Assembly (NCBI GenBank): GCA_024867545.1
Contig: JANFNE010000032.1
Location: 186,001 to 250,000, forward strand
Source of the DNA: Phytopythium helicoides
Lineage: Eukaryota; Oomycota; Peronosporomycetes; Pythiales; Pythiaceae
DNA: 64,000 bases
Direction of reading: 5' to 3'
Numbering within the stretch: the stretch's first letter is position 1; every line of letters starts with the position of its first letter. Shown piece by piece: positions 33,550-44,671 of the stretch. The notes beneath the pieces were generated by a model that ran no database searches, had not been told where the DNA came from, and saw nothing but the letters and a program-made list of their open reading frames with translations. Position numbers and translations under genes: made by a program.

Positions 33550-35771
33550 TCAAGCTCCGTCCAGCTCCAGCACGGTACGCATTTGCGCTGGTGAGTGGCG
33601 CAGCGCCACAACACTTGGACCGCTTGCATCCGTGGCTCCCATGGCCACCACGGTGTATCCGCGACGCTCGTCACTCACAAACGCGACCGCAAACTCGTAC
33701 GCCGCAGCCAGTGCGTGCGCCGTCAGCTGCCGCGCTCGCTCGCCCAGCATGGGCTGCGCGAGCTGCTCCTCGAGTGGAAAAGCAAGTGCCTCCGCCGCTG
33801 CACACAGCGCTGCAAGTGCACGGGTCACGCTGGCACCGTCCAGCCCAGCTGCGGATGGTGCACTCTCCTCGGGCGAGCCAGACGCCTGGAACGCTTGAAT
33901 GCGGCGCAATAGAGGCGCCACGCCACAACGCTCCAGCACGCGTTGTGCCTGTCGGTCGCTCAGCTCGCGCAGCCACGCGTCCATCTGGCGCTGTACTCTT
34001 TCACGCCATGTACTGGTCTCGCGCTCAAAGCGAGCCAAAGCTGCCAACAAACAGCTCACGTTGTTAACGCGGAACACAAGCGCGTCGGCGTCCTCACCAG
34101 GAATCTGGTGACCACATGCCCGCAGCACCGCGGACAGGACTGAATCCAGCAGCGTTGTCAGCTCTGCGTGCTTGTCACCGTCAGGTAGCGGCGATCCTTG
34201 AGCAACTTCGAGTAGTGCTGACAGTCGCTGCGCAACATCCAGCGTCGCGTGCGTCGCTCCCAAGTTTGTGGCTGCGACCATAGAATAGTCACTTGCAGCT
34301 GCTGCATCCACAGACTCGACGAGTAGCTGAAGCTCGTGGCGAAATGCGCGGTCTGCAGCAGCACGACACTCGATCAGAGGCTTTCGCTAATGGTGAACCT
34401 GCCACCAGTGTTTCTAGTGTCTGCGCGTAAAACCCGATGAGATGAACGAGCTTGTATGCAATCACGAGTCCATGAGGCGCTGCAAGCGTCTGCTCCACAC
34501 GCACGGCGAGTGGCCGCGCAACACCATCGAATGCACGCCCCACCATGGATATTGTCATTGGAGCGGCAGTTTCTCTTCCGGTGCTCTCACCGTCGATGGC
34601 TTCATTTTCAGTCACTGTGAGGTCAATGTCGCCATCAAAGAGCACGCGGAAAAATTCCGAGTCAGTGGCTATTGCTTGGTGTACCCACGCGAGCATATCG
34701 CCACAGTAGCGCACGGGATCGTGCGCGTGCATCTCAATCGGTCGCGGAATCCCGTTGGGCCCTCCGCGGGTCAGCGCAAGAATGAATCGACGAACGTTGA
34801 GCGATCGACGTGAAGCAGTCAGACTCTCCTTGCAGTAGCTGCATCAAAAAGACCTTGTCAGCGAATAACCACCTCAATCTCAGACTCCAATCATCCAATC
34901 GCACTTGTAAAACTCGGGACGATCGCGCAGCAGTCCGATGGCGCGATGTAGCAGGCTGCTGGGTTCGGTCTCGTCCATCTGCGCGCACTTCGCTGCCGTC
35001 CATTGGTACAGCCGCTCGAAGCCGGCTTCCTGGTGCTTCCCCACGGCATCCAGCAGCTCCAGTCTAAAAGTCGCACAAAGGTAGACCATCCCAATCATCA
35101 GCGGACTGCAAATGGAGACACCGCCGCGACGCTCCACTCACGCGCAGTTGACGTCCCCAGCAGCCAGCAGCGCCTTGCAGTCTGCCTTCACCTGGCGCAC
35201 GCGGCCGAGCGCTGCGAAGAGGCGCTCCATGTCGGCGTCGCCCTCTGCACTCGCATACAGCGCGGCGACCTCGTCTTCTGCAAGCTGGTAGCGCCCCAAG
35301 AACGCGCGCGCGTCCGCCAGCTCTCCCTGCACCTGCTCGCTGAGCAGCCCACCGCTTGAACCAAAGCCCAAACGCAGCAGATAGCCCCAGAGCAGCGCCG
35401 ACGCACGTTCGTCGGGCGAGCGCGGCCGCCTCGCTCTGCACCTGCTGCGTCTCGCGCTTGGTGGTCTCCAGGAAGCTCTGCACGCGCGCGCACTTGCCGT
35501 CCAGCGCGTCCACCTGGCCGCGCAGCGCCTCGAGCCGCGCCAGCGTGGCGCCCAGCCCCGCGAGCGCCGCCTCGGCCAGCGCCAGCTGCCGCTGCTCGAG
35601 CGACCCGCGCAGCGAGCGCCGCAGCTCCGCCAGCGAGCCGCCAGCGCCCAGCGCTAGCGCGTCGTCGGCCGCCAGCGTTCCCAGCAGCGCGCGGGACGCC
35701 TCCATCTCGGCGCGCGAGCCCAGCAGCCGCCGCACGCGCGCGTCCAGCGCCGCCGCCGTCCCCGTCGCCAT
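33550..35771 (-). CDS. COG6: Conserved oligomeric Golgi complex subunit 6
   Basis: Exons 35771-35407, 35354-35142, 35063-34905 and 34838-33550, with GT..AG junctions. The N-terminal coiled coil (SLEQRQLALAEAALAG) is followed by RAFLGRYQLAEDEVAALY, ELLDAVGKHQEAGFERLYQW, then IPRPIEMHAHDPVRYCGDML and AWVHQAI, and a C-terminal helical domain ending in LRHSPAQMRTVLELDGA. These motifs in this order identify COG6, part of lobe B of the COG tether for retrograde intra-Golgi vesicles. One extra base near 34380 (GG in AGAGGCTTTCG) shifts the frame between GSPLAK and IECRAAADRAF. Discounting it gives 674 residues, near the family norm, so a read error is likely. The gene shares a short AT-rich divergent promoter with the TPR gene. 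Confidence 0.85.
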
Positions 35772-35989
35772 GCTCGCCCTCGTCAATGGGGAAAGCGGCG
35801 GATCTGCGCGTTTCTAACAGTCAGAAGCGTCCGTTAATTGTTACAATCTGCTGCATTTATACACTGTTTCTTTCATTTTATTACTAATATATGCATTTAA
35901 TGATACATTATATACAGAATTGTGCTGACATATTTTGTTTTTTTTGTTGCCTGTGACCTCGCTATTTCGCGATCTTGAAGGTGCTGGAG
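35772..35989. promoter_or_regulatory. Bidirectional promoter between COG6 and the TPR gene
   Basis: Only 218 bp separate the two start codons. The interval is AT-rich within a GC-rich neighbourhood and has TTTCATTTTATTACT near 35872, resembling an oomycete initiator (TCAYTYY-type), and a long T-run at 35937-35945. Confidence 0.55.
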
Positions 35990-37849
35990 ATGGCGGACGC
36001 GGTGGTGGAGGCGGCGGCCGACGGCTCGTTCGACGCCGGCGCGGGCGACGCAGGTGCGGCGCTGGTGGTTCCTGCGCGTGTCAATTAGGGAGAAGAGCGG
36101 CGAGTGCTGACGCCGCGCGCGTCACCAGAGGCGCTGAGGCGGGAGGGCAACGACGCGTTCCAGCGCAAGGACTTCGCGCGCGCGCGGGCGCTCTACTCGC
36201 AGGCGCTGGCCGCGCGCAAGGACGACCACGTGCGGCTTCTAGCGCGCTCTAGGCTTGGTTATGGATGTGCTGAGGCGCTGACTGGGGCTGGATGTGGCGC
36301 AGCTCGCGCTCGGCAACCGCTCGGCGGCGGCGCTGGCGCTGGGAGATGCGGAAGCGGCGCTCGCGGATGCCACGCGCGCCGTGGAGATCGCGCCGACGTG
36401 GGCCAAGGTTTGTTGGGTGGGAGAAGATGCGGTGCGAGTGGCTTTGGTGACGGTGGCTGGCGTGGCAGGGGTTCTGGCGCAAGGCGGCGGCGTGCGAGGC
36501 GCTGGGGGACGTTGATGGAGCGCGCGAGAGCTTCGAGAGGCTCGCGGAGCTTGTGCCGAAGGACTCAGGCGGACGGGAAGCGAGCAGTCACCAAGCTTGC
36601 TGCGCTGACAAAGAGCGGCAAGTCCACACAGCGTGCAGTTAAGAAAGGGTTCTTGGCGTCGGCACGAGGAATCTATGGACGAGATGACAATCAAGGCTCG
36701 GACGACTCAACTGGCTGGCGAGGAATGCTACGCCGGCTGAAGGAGGGGTGCAACCCTCGCGGAGTGAACAACCGAGGCGAGAACGTTGTGCTAGATGATG
36801 GGGTCTTCGGAAAGCTGCTGGTAGAGCGCGAGTTTCAGCGGCTCGTGTATCCGGGCATTCCGCCCGAGCAACTGCTCCATGCGCCGCGCAACCTCCAAGC
36901 ATTGCTGGAGGATCCGTGGTACGAGCACGAGCTGGTAGCGCTCATGCCTCGTGTACAAAGCAAGGCTGAGAGTGTGCTCACCAATGTCAAGAAGCGTGGT
37001 GCAGCTCAGGGAGAGGTCATGGACCCAGCCACCGAACGCATGCTAATACCTCAGGTGTTACAGAGGCGTTTGGACGGGAAATACTCGCAATGGTGCATCG
37101 GGTAAACTACAAGAAGCATGTGCTGCTAGCGAATGATGATCGCATGCTTGCGGACCCGAACGCCGACATGGCAACGTGGGATCAGCTTGATGACACGTTC
37201 CTCAACGAGCTCTTGGGGCATAACAGCCAGGGCTTCGCTGTGCTTGACGAATTTATGGGCGAAGAGTGGACAGAGTTACTGCTCAACGATGTGCGGCGCA
37301 TGGTCAAAAGGAAGTCACTCATGCCTGCAGTAACGAGCGCCGACGTACGTGCTGGTCGTTCGGAGACTCCCGCAGGTCGGCTGCGGTTCATTGAGTTGGC
37401 CTGAGTGCACAACCGAGTTCCCCGCGCTCGCTGAGCTCGTCGAGAAACTCCACGCGCTGCCGTTCGAGATTAACCGAAAGCGCCCGGCACATGCACGTTT
37501 ATGCGCTCAATTCGCGCACTCCACAGCCCTCCATGCTCTTGGAACGGGGGAGTTCCAACCTCTGCGACTCGACTGCGGGGTTGGCGACAAGGACAACGGA
37601 TTCAAGATCACGTGCGTCTATTGTTTCAACGGGGCGTCTGTTGTAGACGAACCTGAAGAAGAGTCATCAACATTTGTTCTTCGAGCAGGATTTGATGCCG
37701 AGGCTCACGTTGAGCGGGTCAAACCGCGCTCCGACCGCCTAATTGCGTTCCAGAGTCGCAGCGTGCTAAACGAGATTACTCCCGTTGCAGCCGGCGCCGA
37801 AGACCTGTACTATTTGACATTTTGGATCCATGGCCAAGAGCTACGATGA
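35990..37849 (+). CDS. TPR protein with a 2-oxoglutarate-oxygenase-like domain lacking metal histidines
   Basis: Proposed exons 35990-36053, 36129-36229, 36303-36407, 36469-37344 and 37406-37849 (529 residues). TPRs occupy about residues 22-130 (EALRREGNDAFQRKDFARAR, LALGNRSAAALALGDAEAAL, AAACEALGDVDGARESFERL). A linker and a prolyl-4-hydroxylase-like double-stranded helix follow (GFAVLDEFMGEEW, LHALPFEIN, FKITCVYCFN, RLIAFQSRSVLNEITP). The iron ligands are replaced: HxD reads RLD, and the distal His of the HEV-P motif is Asn (LNEITP). It is probably catalytically inactive or repurposed. Two apparent compensating one-base errors lie in GG runs near 36568 (extra) and 37054 (missing); the middle segment is read in the shifted frame. 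The last intron acceptor is a best guess. Substrate unknown. Confidence 0.65.
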
Positions 37850-37961
37850 GATACCGTAGTAAATTTCCTTTATGATGCGTCAGCACACAAAAAGCACAAT
37901 CTTACCTTCCTACTTGAAGTATTTATCTCATGGCTCGTCATTGTCAACTATTGCTCGCCTC

Positions 37962-40360
37962 TTATCGTGAAGGTGTGGATGGCAGCAGCACGCTCGCGTC
38001 GAGTATCACTGCCGCTGAACGTAGTGTCGGACGTTGATAATGGTTGAGCACCGCCAGTGTTGGGATGGAGCTTGACACTCCTAGTGATGATTTCTTTGAT
38101 GTTGATAGATCAGAAGAATTAATTTCAACACAACGGCGAGGAACTGCACCCAGCATCAGCGACTTGGTTAGGTCGGCCATTGCGAAAAATTGATTGGGAT
38201 TCTCTGTATGCTCCTGCTCGGATGTGGATGTAGAGGTCTTCAAATTGGGAGCTACCGTCGGCAGCACCGAGTGTGAAACAATTCCTGTGATAGGAAGAGA
38301 CGCGCTGTCTTCACTACTCGTATGCCGACGCAGTACGCTACTCAAAATTTTAGGCTTGCGCTTTGGACTCAAAGTCTTGGTAGGAAGGTAAATGAATGGA
38401 ATTTCAGGTGTTGGTACACTGTCATCACCATTCACTTTTTGCAACGGGAACACGGTAGGACACAGCGGAGGCGAACCCATTGTAAGATTTCCATGCAGCT
38501 GAGAGGTGTCGACGACAGAGTGATGAATCTCGTTCCAGCAAGTCTCGCACAGTACCGAAAAGCAAGAAGAGCACCACAACAGCGCCGAATGAATAGAACA
38601 TGCACTGCACAAAAGCAAAAGATCTTCTTCAACCATTTCAGGATTGGACAGCATTTCTTTGTCTTCTTTTTCAACGCTGCTAAGGAGATTCGCTGATAGT
38701 TGTGGCGCATTTACATCGAGACTCTTAGCGTTGTCTGCGCTAGATCCTTTCACAGCCAACGTATTGCTTTGTATAGGATCAAGCGACGAATTCGTCCTAA
38801 TTGTAGGCACAGACTTGCGCTTCCACGAAGTGCGGAGCTGTACTTTTTGCTGGATACTCCGGTTGTGTAATTCTTGTGCCTCGTGATTTAACTGTTGAGT
38901 TGAGATTCGCTTCAGACCAGGTGCTTCCAGTCCGGTTGTAATCTTGTCATGTGATGAGACTCCCTGAGCTTCGCATATAAAACTGTGAGCTCTCTTCTCT
39001 TGTCTACCTCGCTGTTCAGTTTCGTCAGTTTCCGGTGAATCAACGTTTCTACGTCCATCTCCTGAAGCACGCTTTTCGTGATCTTGACAAACTGGGATGC
39101 CTGTTTTCCAAACGGGAAGCATCGCATAAACGTCTCCGAGCTCCTTCAGTTTCTTTGAAGGATTAAGACTATCCTCTATCAAGCTCGCAAGAATGGATTC
39201 CATTGTTTGTACGAAGTCATCGATGGACTGGTCCAACTTGAAGTGGTGAAGAGCTGGCTGGAATATGCCTCGTATTGCGAAATCAAAGAACTCGGAAAAC
39301 TCGACGTATTCGTCGTTTGCATGGCTACTCGAGCGCCAGAAGGATAGTGATGTGGGACCCGCGGACAAAAGTGAAATTCCGACCGATTTGCAAAGTTTAA
39401 GTACAGTAATGCTGCACTCGAAAGATGACTTGGACGACTGATCCGTCGGGGACATCAAATTCCACAACTTTAGCAAGCTACCTCCAACTAGCCTCCGCGT
39501 TGCCTCATCATTTGGGATATGGCTACCGAAAATCGGATCTCGGCTTGTTGGTAAATGAGGTGTCGTAGCCGAACGCGGAAAAGTTGGCAAGTAAAAAGAT
39601 GAGTCGTCGTTGAGCTGCTGTTTAGATTTGCGATGTTGTTGGGTGGCAGAGATCGTTGCACGTTTCAAAGATTGTATTGGAGAGGCTCGCTCGGGAATTC
39701 CATTGCCTCGAGTTTCCGTTGGCGAAGCACCTCCGTGAACGGACGAATAACAGGTTCAAATCTTCGTGATATGTCTAGATTTGACTGACTTTGTGCTGTA
39801 CGGGAGCGTGGTGCTTCTTTGTGGAGTCTTTCAACTGAAACTGAGGGAGCAGAGGATCGGCCAGCGTTCTTTGTTGATGAGTTTCGCGAATTTGGCCGCG
39901 AATGGACCATTGTCTTCATGTATGCCTCAAGTTGAATGCCACTATCATTATTGTCTGATGGGTTTGCCAGGAGCAAGTCTGCATCAAAGTCACCCCAGCC
40001 TTCAATCTCGCTATCCCTACCAAGACCGTCAGCATCATGCTGACCAAGCATTCGATCAGATGTTTTCAGCTTCTGCCGTGACCTGTTGTGTGGTTCTCTT
40101 TTTTCGTTTTGGTTGGAGGATTTCGATGACGATGATTTGGCTGCAGTGTTAGGGCGATCCTCATTTGCGTCGATCACCTTGGTATGCAAATTGGCTGACT
40201 GTGATAGACGCCTCGGTCGCTCCGTTGCTAAGCGAACAGTTGTTGACGTCTGCCAGAATAGCACAAAGCGGGGTTAGAAGGATTGGCTTCGATGTTCCTT
40301 TCGAGCATGGAAGCGCACCAATGCGCTCGAGAGTTCATGTTGAGCTGCTTCTGAAGCCAT
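37962..40360 (-). CDS. B-box zinc-finger protein of unknown function
   Basis: Exon 1 is 40360-40319 (MASEAAQHELSSAL). A 69-nt intron follows with a classic TTCTAAC branch site and a GGCAG acceptor. Exon 2 starts at 40249. The protein is hydrophilic, Ser/Lys-rich, about 770 residues. A central Cys/His cluster (CSACSIHSALLWCSSCFSVLCETC, then HH) fits a B-box zinc finger. A globular helical block precedes it (GGSLLKLWNLMSPTD, EFSEFFDFAIRGIFQPALHHF, DDFVQTMESILASLIED). The frame breaks at GAATTCCATT near 39700, where one missing G:C would join LEAM to GIPERASP. B-boxes mediate protein interactions, so this may be a scaffold or flagellar/cytoskeletal protein; no ligase RING is seen. Confidence 0.6.
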
Positions 40361-40457
40361 TGCCGCTACTGGTTGAAAGTTCGCTTCACCAAACACGTGA
40401 CGCTAATTTAAGACAGGTAAGATTGGTTGTGTTGCAATCGCTCTTTTTCAAAAGTCA

Positions 40458-41750
40458 ATGCTGGGAAGTGTTCCTGAACGCAAGTCTATGAGCCGCTTGG
40501 GGGCAGCAACTCGGCGAGAGTATGACAGTCCATTGGCTCGTCGCAAACGAGATACTCTGCCGGCAAGAAGCACAACAAGCTGCATTGAGGTGCAGTGGAA
40601 GTTTCTCGCCAAGAGCCCAATCCGCAATGCTACGAATCCAAACTCCACCACAAAAACAACAGGCAACCAACAAAGCTCGTTCGCATATCGAACGACTTCT
40701 GTAGACACCCCATGCCAGCCAACAGAGCCCTCGCGCGTGCTCGAGGGATTGCTGGGCGAAACACAACGCCAGGCAGCCTTGGACCGGATCATGGCCGAGA
40801 TGCACGACTTGGTCGCTCAACCTTCTGGTATGACTGGTGGACGACGACAAACCCAAGACCACTTCGACGATCCCCCCTCACAGTCATACGATCGTCGAAA
40901 ACGCTCTGTGGTTGTAGGTGCTGGCGATCTTCTGGAGAGTCTCAAGTCGGGCGAAATCGGAGCCGCTACCTTGAGCTTGCTTCCACAGAGGAAGCGATCG
41001 GCACTTGGCAATATCGCCGATTCCCGATCGACAAACGACGATGACGATGACGACGACGATGATGAGATTGAAGAGGTTGGTGCCAACAAACAGGTTGCTG
41101 GTTCTGGTGGTGGTGGTGGTGGTGGTGCTGGTGCTGGTGAGCCCACCAGCTTCTGTCCTCCGACTGACACTGCTCGTTCAAGATCCCGAGACAGCACAGT
41201 TCCTCGTCGCCGATGGAAGAGCAACTGTGCAGCAGAAGACGACGGCATCACGGCAGTCGTGTGGCAGAAGAGCACAACCGCCCACTTCGCCGACGACCTT
41301 CCTAGCCGCTTGGACGCCTCCAAGAGTGCAAAGATCGACAATCTGCGCGCAGCAGCCACAATTTCTTCTCCTCCAGCTTCCAGTAGAGCGACGTACGGGG
41401 CCTGGTACGTGCCGCGCCATCAGTGGTGGCCACTTCGACAACAGCAGCAACAACATTATGACGAGCTCGGAAGTCTGGCATCTCGAGATGAGCCGCACTG
41501 CCACCGTGGTGCGCCGCATCAGCGCCAGCATAAGCCTCCTCTACCTCTAGCCGCCGCTTCGTCTCCTCGCCCATCCTGCCGGCAGCACTCGCCTTCGCCA
41601 CCACTGCCACCGCCATCACTAGCACCAGCATCAGCATCAGGGAGTGCTGGGCTCGAGATTCAGCTGGCGACGTCGTACATCGGCCGCGAGTACCGAAGCT
41701 TCGTGCTAGCTTCCGGGTCGCCACTTCCGCACTATCTCGAACAAAGTTGA
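40458..41750 (+). CDS. Repeat-family copy 2, longest open copy
   Basis: A 430-codon frame from ATG 40458 (MLGSVPERKSMSRLGAATRR). Core: VLEGLLGETQRQAALDRI, MAEMHDLVAQPSG, SYDRRKRSVVVGAGDLLESL, then PQRKRSALGNIADSRS, a nine-Asp tract, a poly-Gly tract and PRRRWKSNCAAEDDG with HFADDLPSRLD. The last about 120 codons (after 41395) have no counterpart in copy 1 and are His/Pro/Ser-rich, possibly read-through into flanking DNA. No recognised domain; nuclear-type basic and acidic low complexity. It starts 97 bp from the divergent B-box gene. It could be a gene that duplicates locally, or part of an unrecognised mobile unit. Confidence 0.45.
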   Translation: MLGSVPERKSMSRLGAATRREYDSPLARRKRDTLPARSTTSCIEVQWKFLAKSPIRNATNPNSTTKTTGNQQSSFAYRTTSVDTPCQPTEPSRVLEGLLGETQRQAALDRIMAEMHDLVAQPSGMTGGRRQTQDHFDDPPSQSYDRRKRSVVVGAGDLLESLKSGEIGAATLSLLPQRKRSALGNIADSRSTNDDDDDDDDDEIEEVGANKQVAGSGGGGGGGAGAGEPTSFCPPTDTARSRSRDSTVPRRRWKSNCAAEDDGITAVVWQKSTTAHFADDLPSRLDASKSAKIDNLRAAATISSPPASSRATYGAWYVPRHQWWPLRQQQQQHYDELGSLASRDEPHCHRGAPHQRQHKPPLPLAAASSPRPSCRQHSPSPPLPPPSLAPASASGSAGLEIQLATSYIGREYRSFVLASGSPLPHYLEQS

Positions 41751-42849
41751 GAGATTTCCATTCTGCCATGAGCATTCGCTGCGTGGTCGAGTTGGTGACC
41801 GCCTCGGAAATGCCGCGCTCTGTGGTGCTCCAGGAGTGAGGCAGCACGGTATAGGTGGAAGCTGGAGGTGGTGATAGCGACGGCGGCACATGGATACTTG
41901 CCCCCCACGATGCAATCTCCAAATACACACGCAAATGGTGGAACCTGCTAAATCTTCGCTCAGACAATTCGACACTTGATGAGTTCTCCGCAAAGGGCAC
42001 TACTTGACTGCTTCGAGCAACTCTGACAGCCGCTGTCATCATTCCGACGGTTGGTGCCCCATCGGTGGCATGATCACAATCTGGATATGATTGGCGTAGA
42101 TAAACGCAGCTTGAGCTCTCGAATTGTGTCGTGATTCAGTAGCGGAAACAAACTTTTCAGCTGTCCCCGAGGCTGAACGCCAGTCACTTGCTTGCACACT
42201 GCCGGCCTCCATCTCGAGTCTGCAGTCCTTGCGGAGTCTGCAAGTAAATCAACGCAACACTGCCGATACTCGACTGTGAGCAAACAGAACAAAGTATCCC
42301 GAACCCGCTGGCCGCAGAAATGTTCACCTGGAAAAGACGAGGAGAGACTTGCAACATCGCTCTAGCTTGTCTTCAATGTCACCACCGTCAGCGGTGGAGA
42401 AGGAAGAATCCAGCTGTGTGGCCCCGGATCGTCGTGAGCCGGGAAAAGCAGTCGTTTGGACTCCATCTTGCAGATTCGTGACTCAAGGAAGAAAAGCCTG
42501 AGCGTCGAGTGCTGCGTTGCCAGTCTTCCCCTTTAACGGTCCCATTCAGATGTGCCGACGCTACTAACGCGGCCAAGGGATCCTGCAGCCTCATGAAGCG
42601 TCCGCCAAGCCGCCTAGACGTCCTCGTAGCCTCCCTCCACCTTCACTGTCGGCTACAGCTCCAGGTTGCGCGTCACGTCCGTTGGTTGCTTGCATTTTCC
42701 GCTGGTGTCGACGCCCATGTCCGCCAAATGCGCAAACACGCGTTTTGATTGGCCAAAACCTCTCCATCCATCACTTTCCCGCCAATCACAGGCCGTTAAA
42801 CGGCGGCTCGCCCGCCATCGCCCGCATTTCCGCACTTTCCCGAGCGACC
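41751..42849. other. Region with uncertain minus-strand coding potential
   Basis: A minus frame 41302-42042 includes a plausible stretch (RFHHLRVYLEIASWGASIHV, QRMLMAEWKSLNFVRDSAEV), and further upstream pieces (ADGGDIEDKLERCCKSLLVF near 42380, with a GTGAAC donor at 42329) suggest a minus-strand gene. I could not join them into one frame and recognise no domain. The right end holds the HisB promoter, with ATTGGCCAAAA and CGCCAATCAC near 42750-42790. Confidence 0.3.
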
Positions 42850-44179
42850 ATGGGCGTCGACGCGCTGCTGCTCGACATGGACGGCGTGCTGGCCGAAGTC
42901 TCGCGCTCGTACCGCGCGGCGATCGTGGAGAGCGCGCGCGCGTTCGGCGTGAGCGTGACGAGCGACGACGTGGAGCGCGCCAAGCTCGCGGGCGGCGCCA
43001 ACAACGACTGGCAGCTGACGCATCGGCTGGTGCTGGCGGCGGCGCCGGATCTCGCCGCCGACGCTCGAGCAGGTCACGCGCGTGTTTGAGGAGCTGTACC
43101 AGGGCGCGGAGGGCCGGCCGGGGCTGTGCGAGCTCGAGACGCTGCTGGCGCCCAAGGGCCTGCTGGAGGAGCTGCACCGGCGGCTGCCCAAGGGCATGGC
43201 CATCGTCACGGGCCGCCCGCGCGCAGACTGCGCCAAGTTCCTGCAGACGCACGGGATCGCGCACCTATTCCCCGTGCAGATCTGCATGGAGGACTGCGCG
43301 CCCGAAGCCCTCGCCAGAGCCCGTGCTGCTCGCGCTCAAGGCGCTCGGCGTCGACGCGGACCGAGCGCTCATGGTCGGAGACACAGTGGACGACGTCGTG
43401 GCCGCCGTCGCGGCAGGCGCACAGGCTGTTGGCGTGCTCACGCCCCAGGCTTTTCGCCAAGGGCGTCGTCGACCAGAAGGAGCCCGTCGTGACCGGCGTG
43501 CTGCGCGGCGCCGGAGCGAGCGCAGTGCTCGACCCGGGACTCGCCCAGCTGCTGGATTTGATCCCCGCCGGCGCTGCCAAGACCTCGAGCGGCGCACGTG
43601 AGGCCAGCATCTCCCGCGTGACCAAGGAGACGTCGATCCACGTCAAGCTGGCGCTGGACGGCACGGGCAAGTCCAAGGTGAGCTCGGGCATCGGCTTCCT
43701 GGACCACATGCTCACGGCGCTGTCCAAGCACAGCCGCTTCGACCTGGAGCTGGACTGCAAGGGCGACACGTGGATTGACGACCACCACACGACCGAAGAC
43801 TGCGCGCTGACGCTGGGCGAGGCGTTCGACAAGGCTCTCGGCGACCGCGCGGGCATTGCGCGCTTCGCGTCGGCCGTCGTGCCGCTGGACGAGGCGCTCT
43901 CGCGCGCCGTGGTGGACATTTCGAGCCGCGCGCACAGCGAGATCAACCTGCAGCTCGTGCGCCCCTTCCGTGGGCGAGCTCTCGTGCGAGATGATCACGC
44001 ACTTCTTCGAGTCGTTCGCCAGCGCTGCGCGCCTCACCCTTCACGTCGACGTGCTGCGCGGCCGCAACGACCACCACCGAGCGGAGGCCTCGTTCAAGGC
44101 GCTCGCCGTCGCGCTGCGCGGCGCCGTGGCCCGCGACGCCTCGGCCGGCGTGCCCAGTACCAAGGGCGTGCTCGCCTGA
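42850..44179 (+). CDS. HIS3/hisB-like: Fused HAD phosphatase and imidazoleglycerol-phosphate dehydratase (histidine biosynthesis)
   Basis: N-terminal HAD domain: [12 protein letters not shown] nucleophile motif, IVTGRP, and [12 protein letters not shown]-terminal IGPD domain: [20 protein letters not shown], then DDHHTTED (metal ligands), [42 protein letters not shown] and a final STKGVLA. IGPD converts imidazoleglycerol phosphate to imidazoleacetol phosphate. The HAD domain may supply histidinol-phosphatase activity, as the HAD half of bacterial HisB does, or another phosphatase step; this is inference. Four one-base insertions, all in short runs (near 43056, 43302, 43452 and 43966), break the frame. 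Discounting them gives 441 residues with every motif aligned, so they are almost surely read errors. Confidence 0.85.
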
Positions 44180-44671
44180 GCGCGTGCTGGCCCATTGCAC
44201 ATGGCTGCAGCAATCAATACACGTGCGTGTTCCTTGTGCTTCTCGAGGTGTCGATGCGTCGTGCTTGGTCAACGATTGCCAGCAGAGAGAGAGATAGCCT
44301 GGATGGTGGAGCTCTCACTTCATGAGCTGCTCCACTGATGCAGACCCGTAAAAGGTGCTGAGCTGGGTCCGTTGAATGGCTACAGACCCGCTTTTACTTC
44401 ACTGTTCGGGCAATGGTGCCACGTTGAAGCAATTGTTGATGTGGTATAGTGAACCCAAGTCACGGAATCCTGTGATCTGATTGGCCGAGAAATGGGAAAT
44501 GTAACTGTCCTTTTAATTTGGGAGTTAATTTCCAAACTAGAAAAAAATTCAACAATTGCGGGACGGTCGCCATGCGTGGTGGTGCTGGAGCACTGTGCTC
44601 ACGTCGGCATTCTTCGATTTCCCTCGCGCCACGCACGTCCCAAGCTCAAGCACCTCAAGCTCAAGCACCCG
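44180..44671. other. Intergenic upstream of the elicitin-like gene
   Basis: No gene seen. A CTCAAGCACCTCAAGCTCAAGCACC direct repeat immediately precedes the elicitin start; the rest is leader or promoter. Confidence 0.5.
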
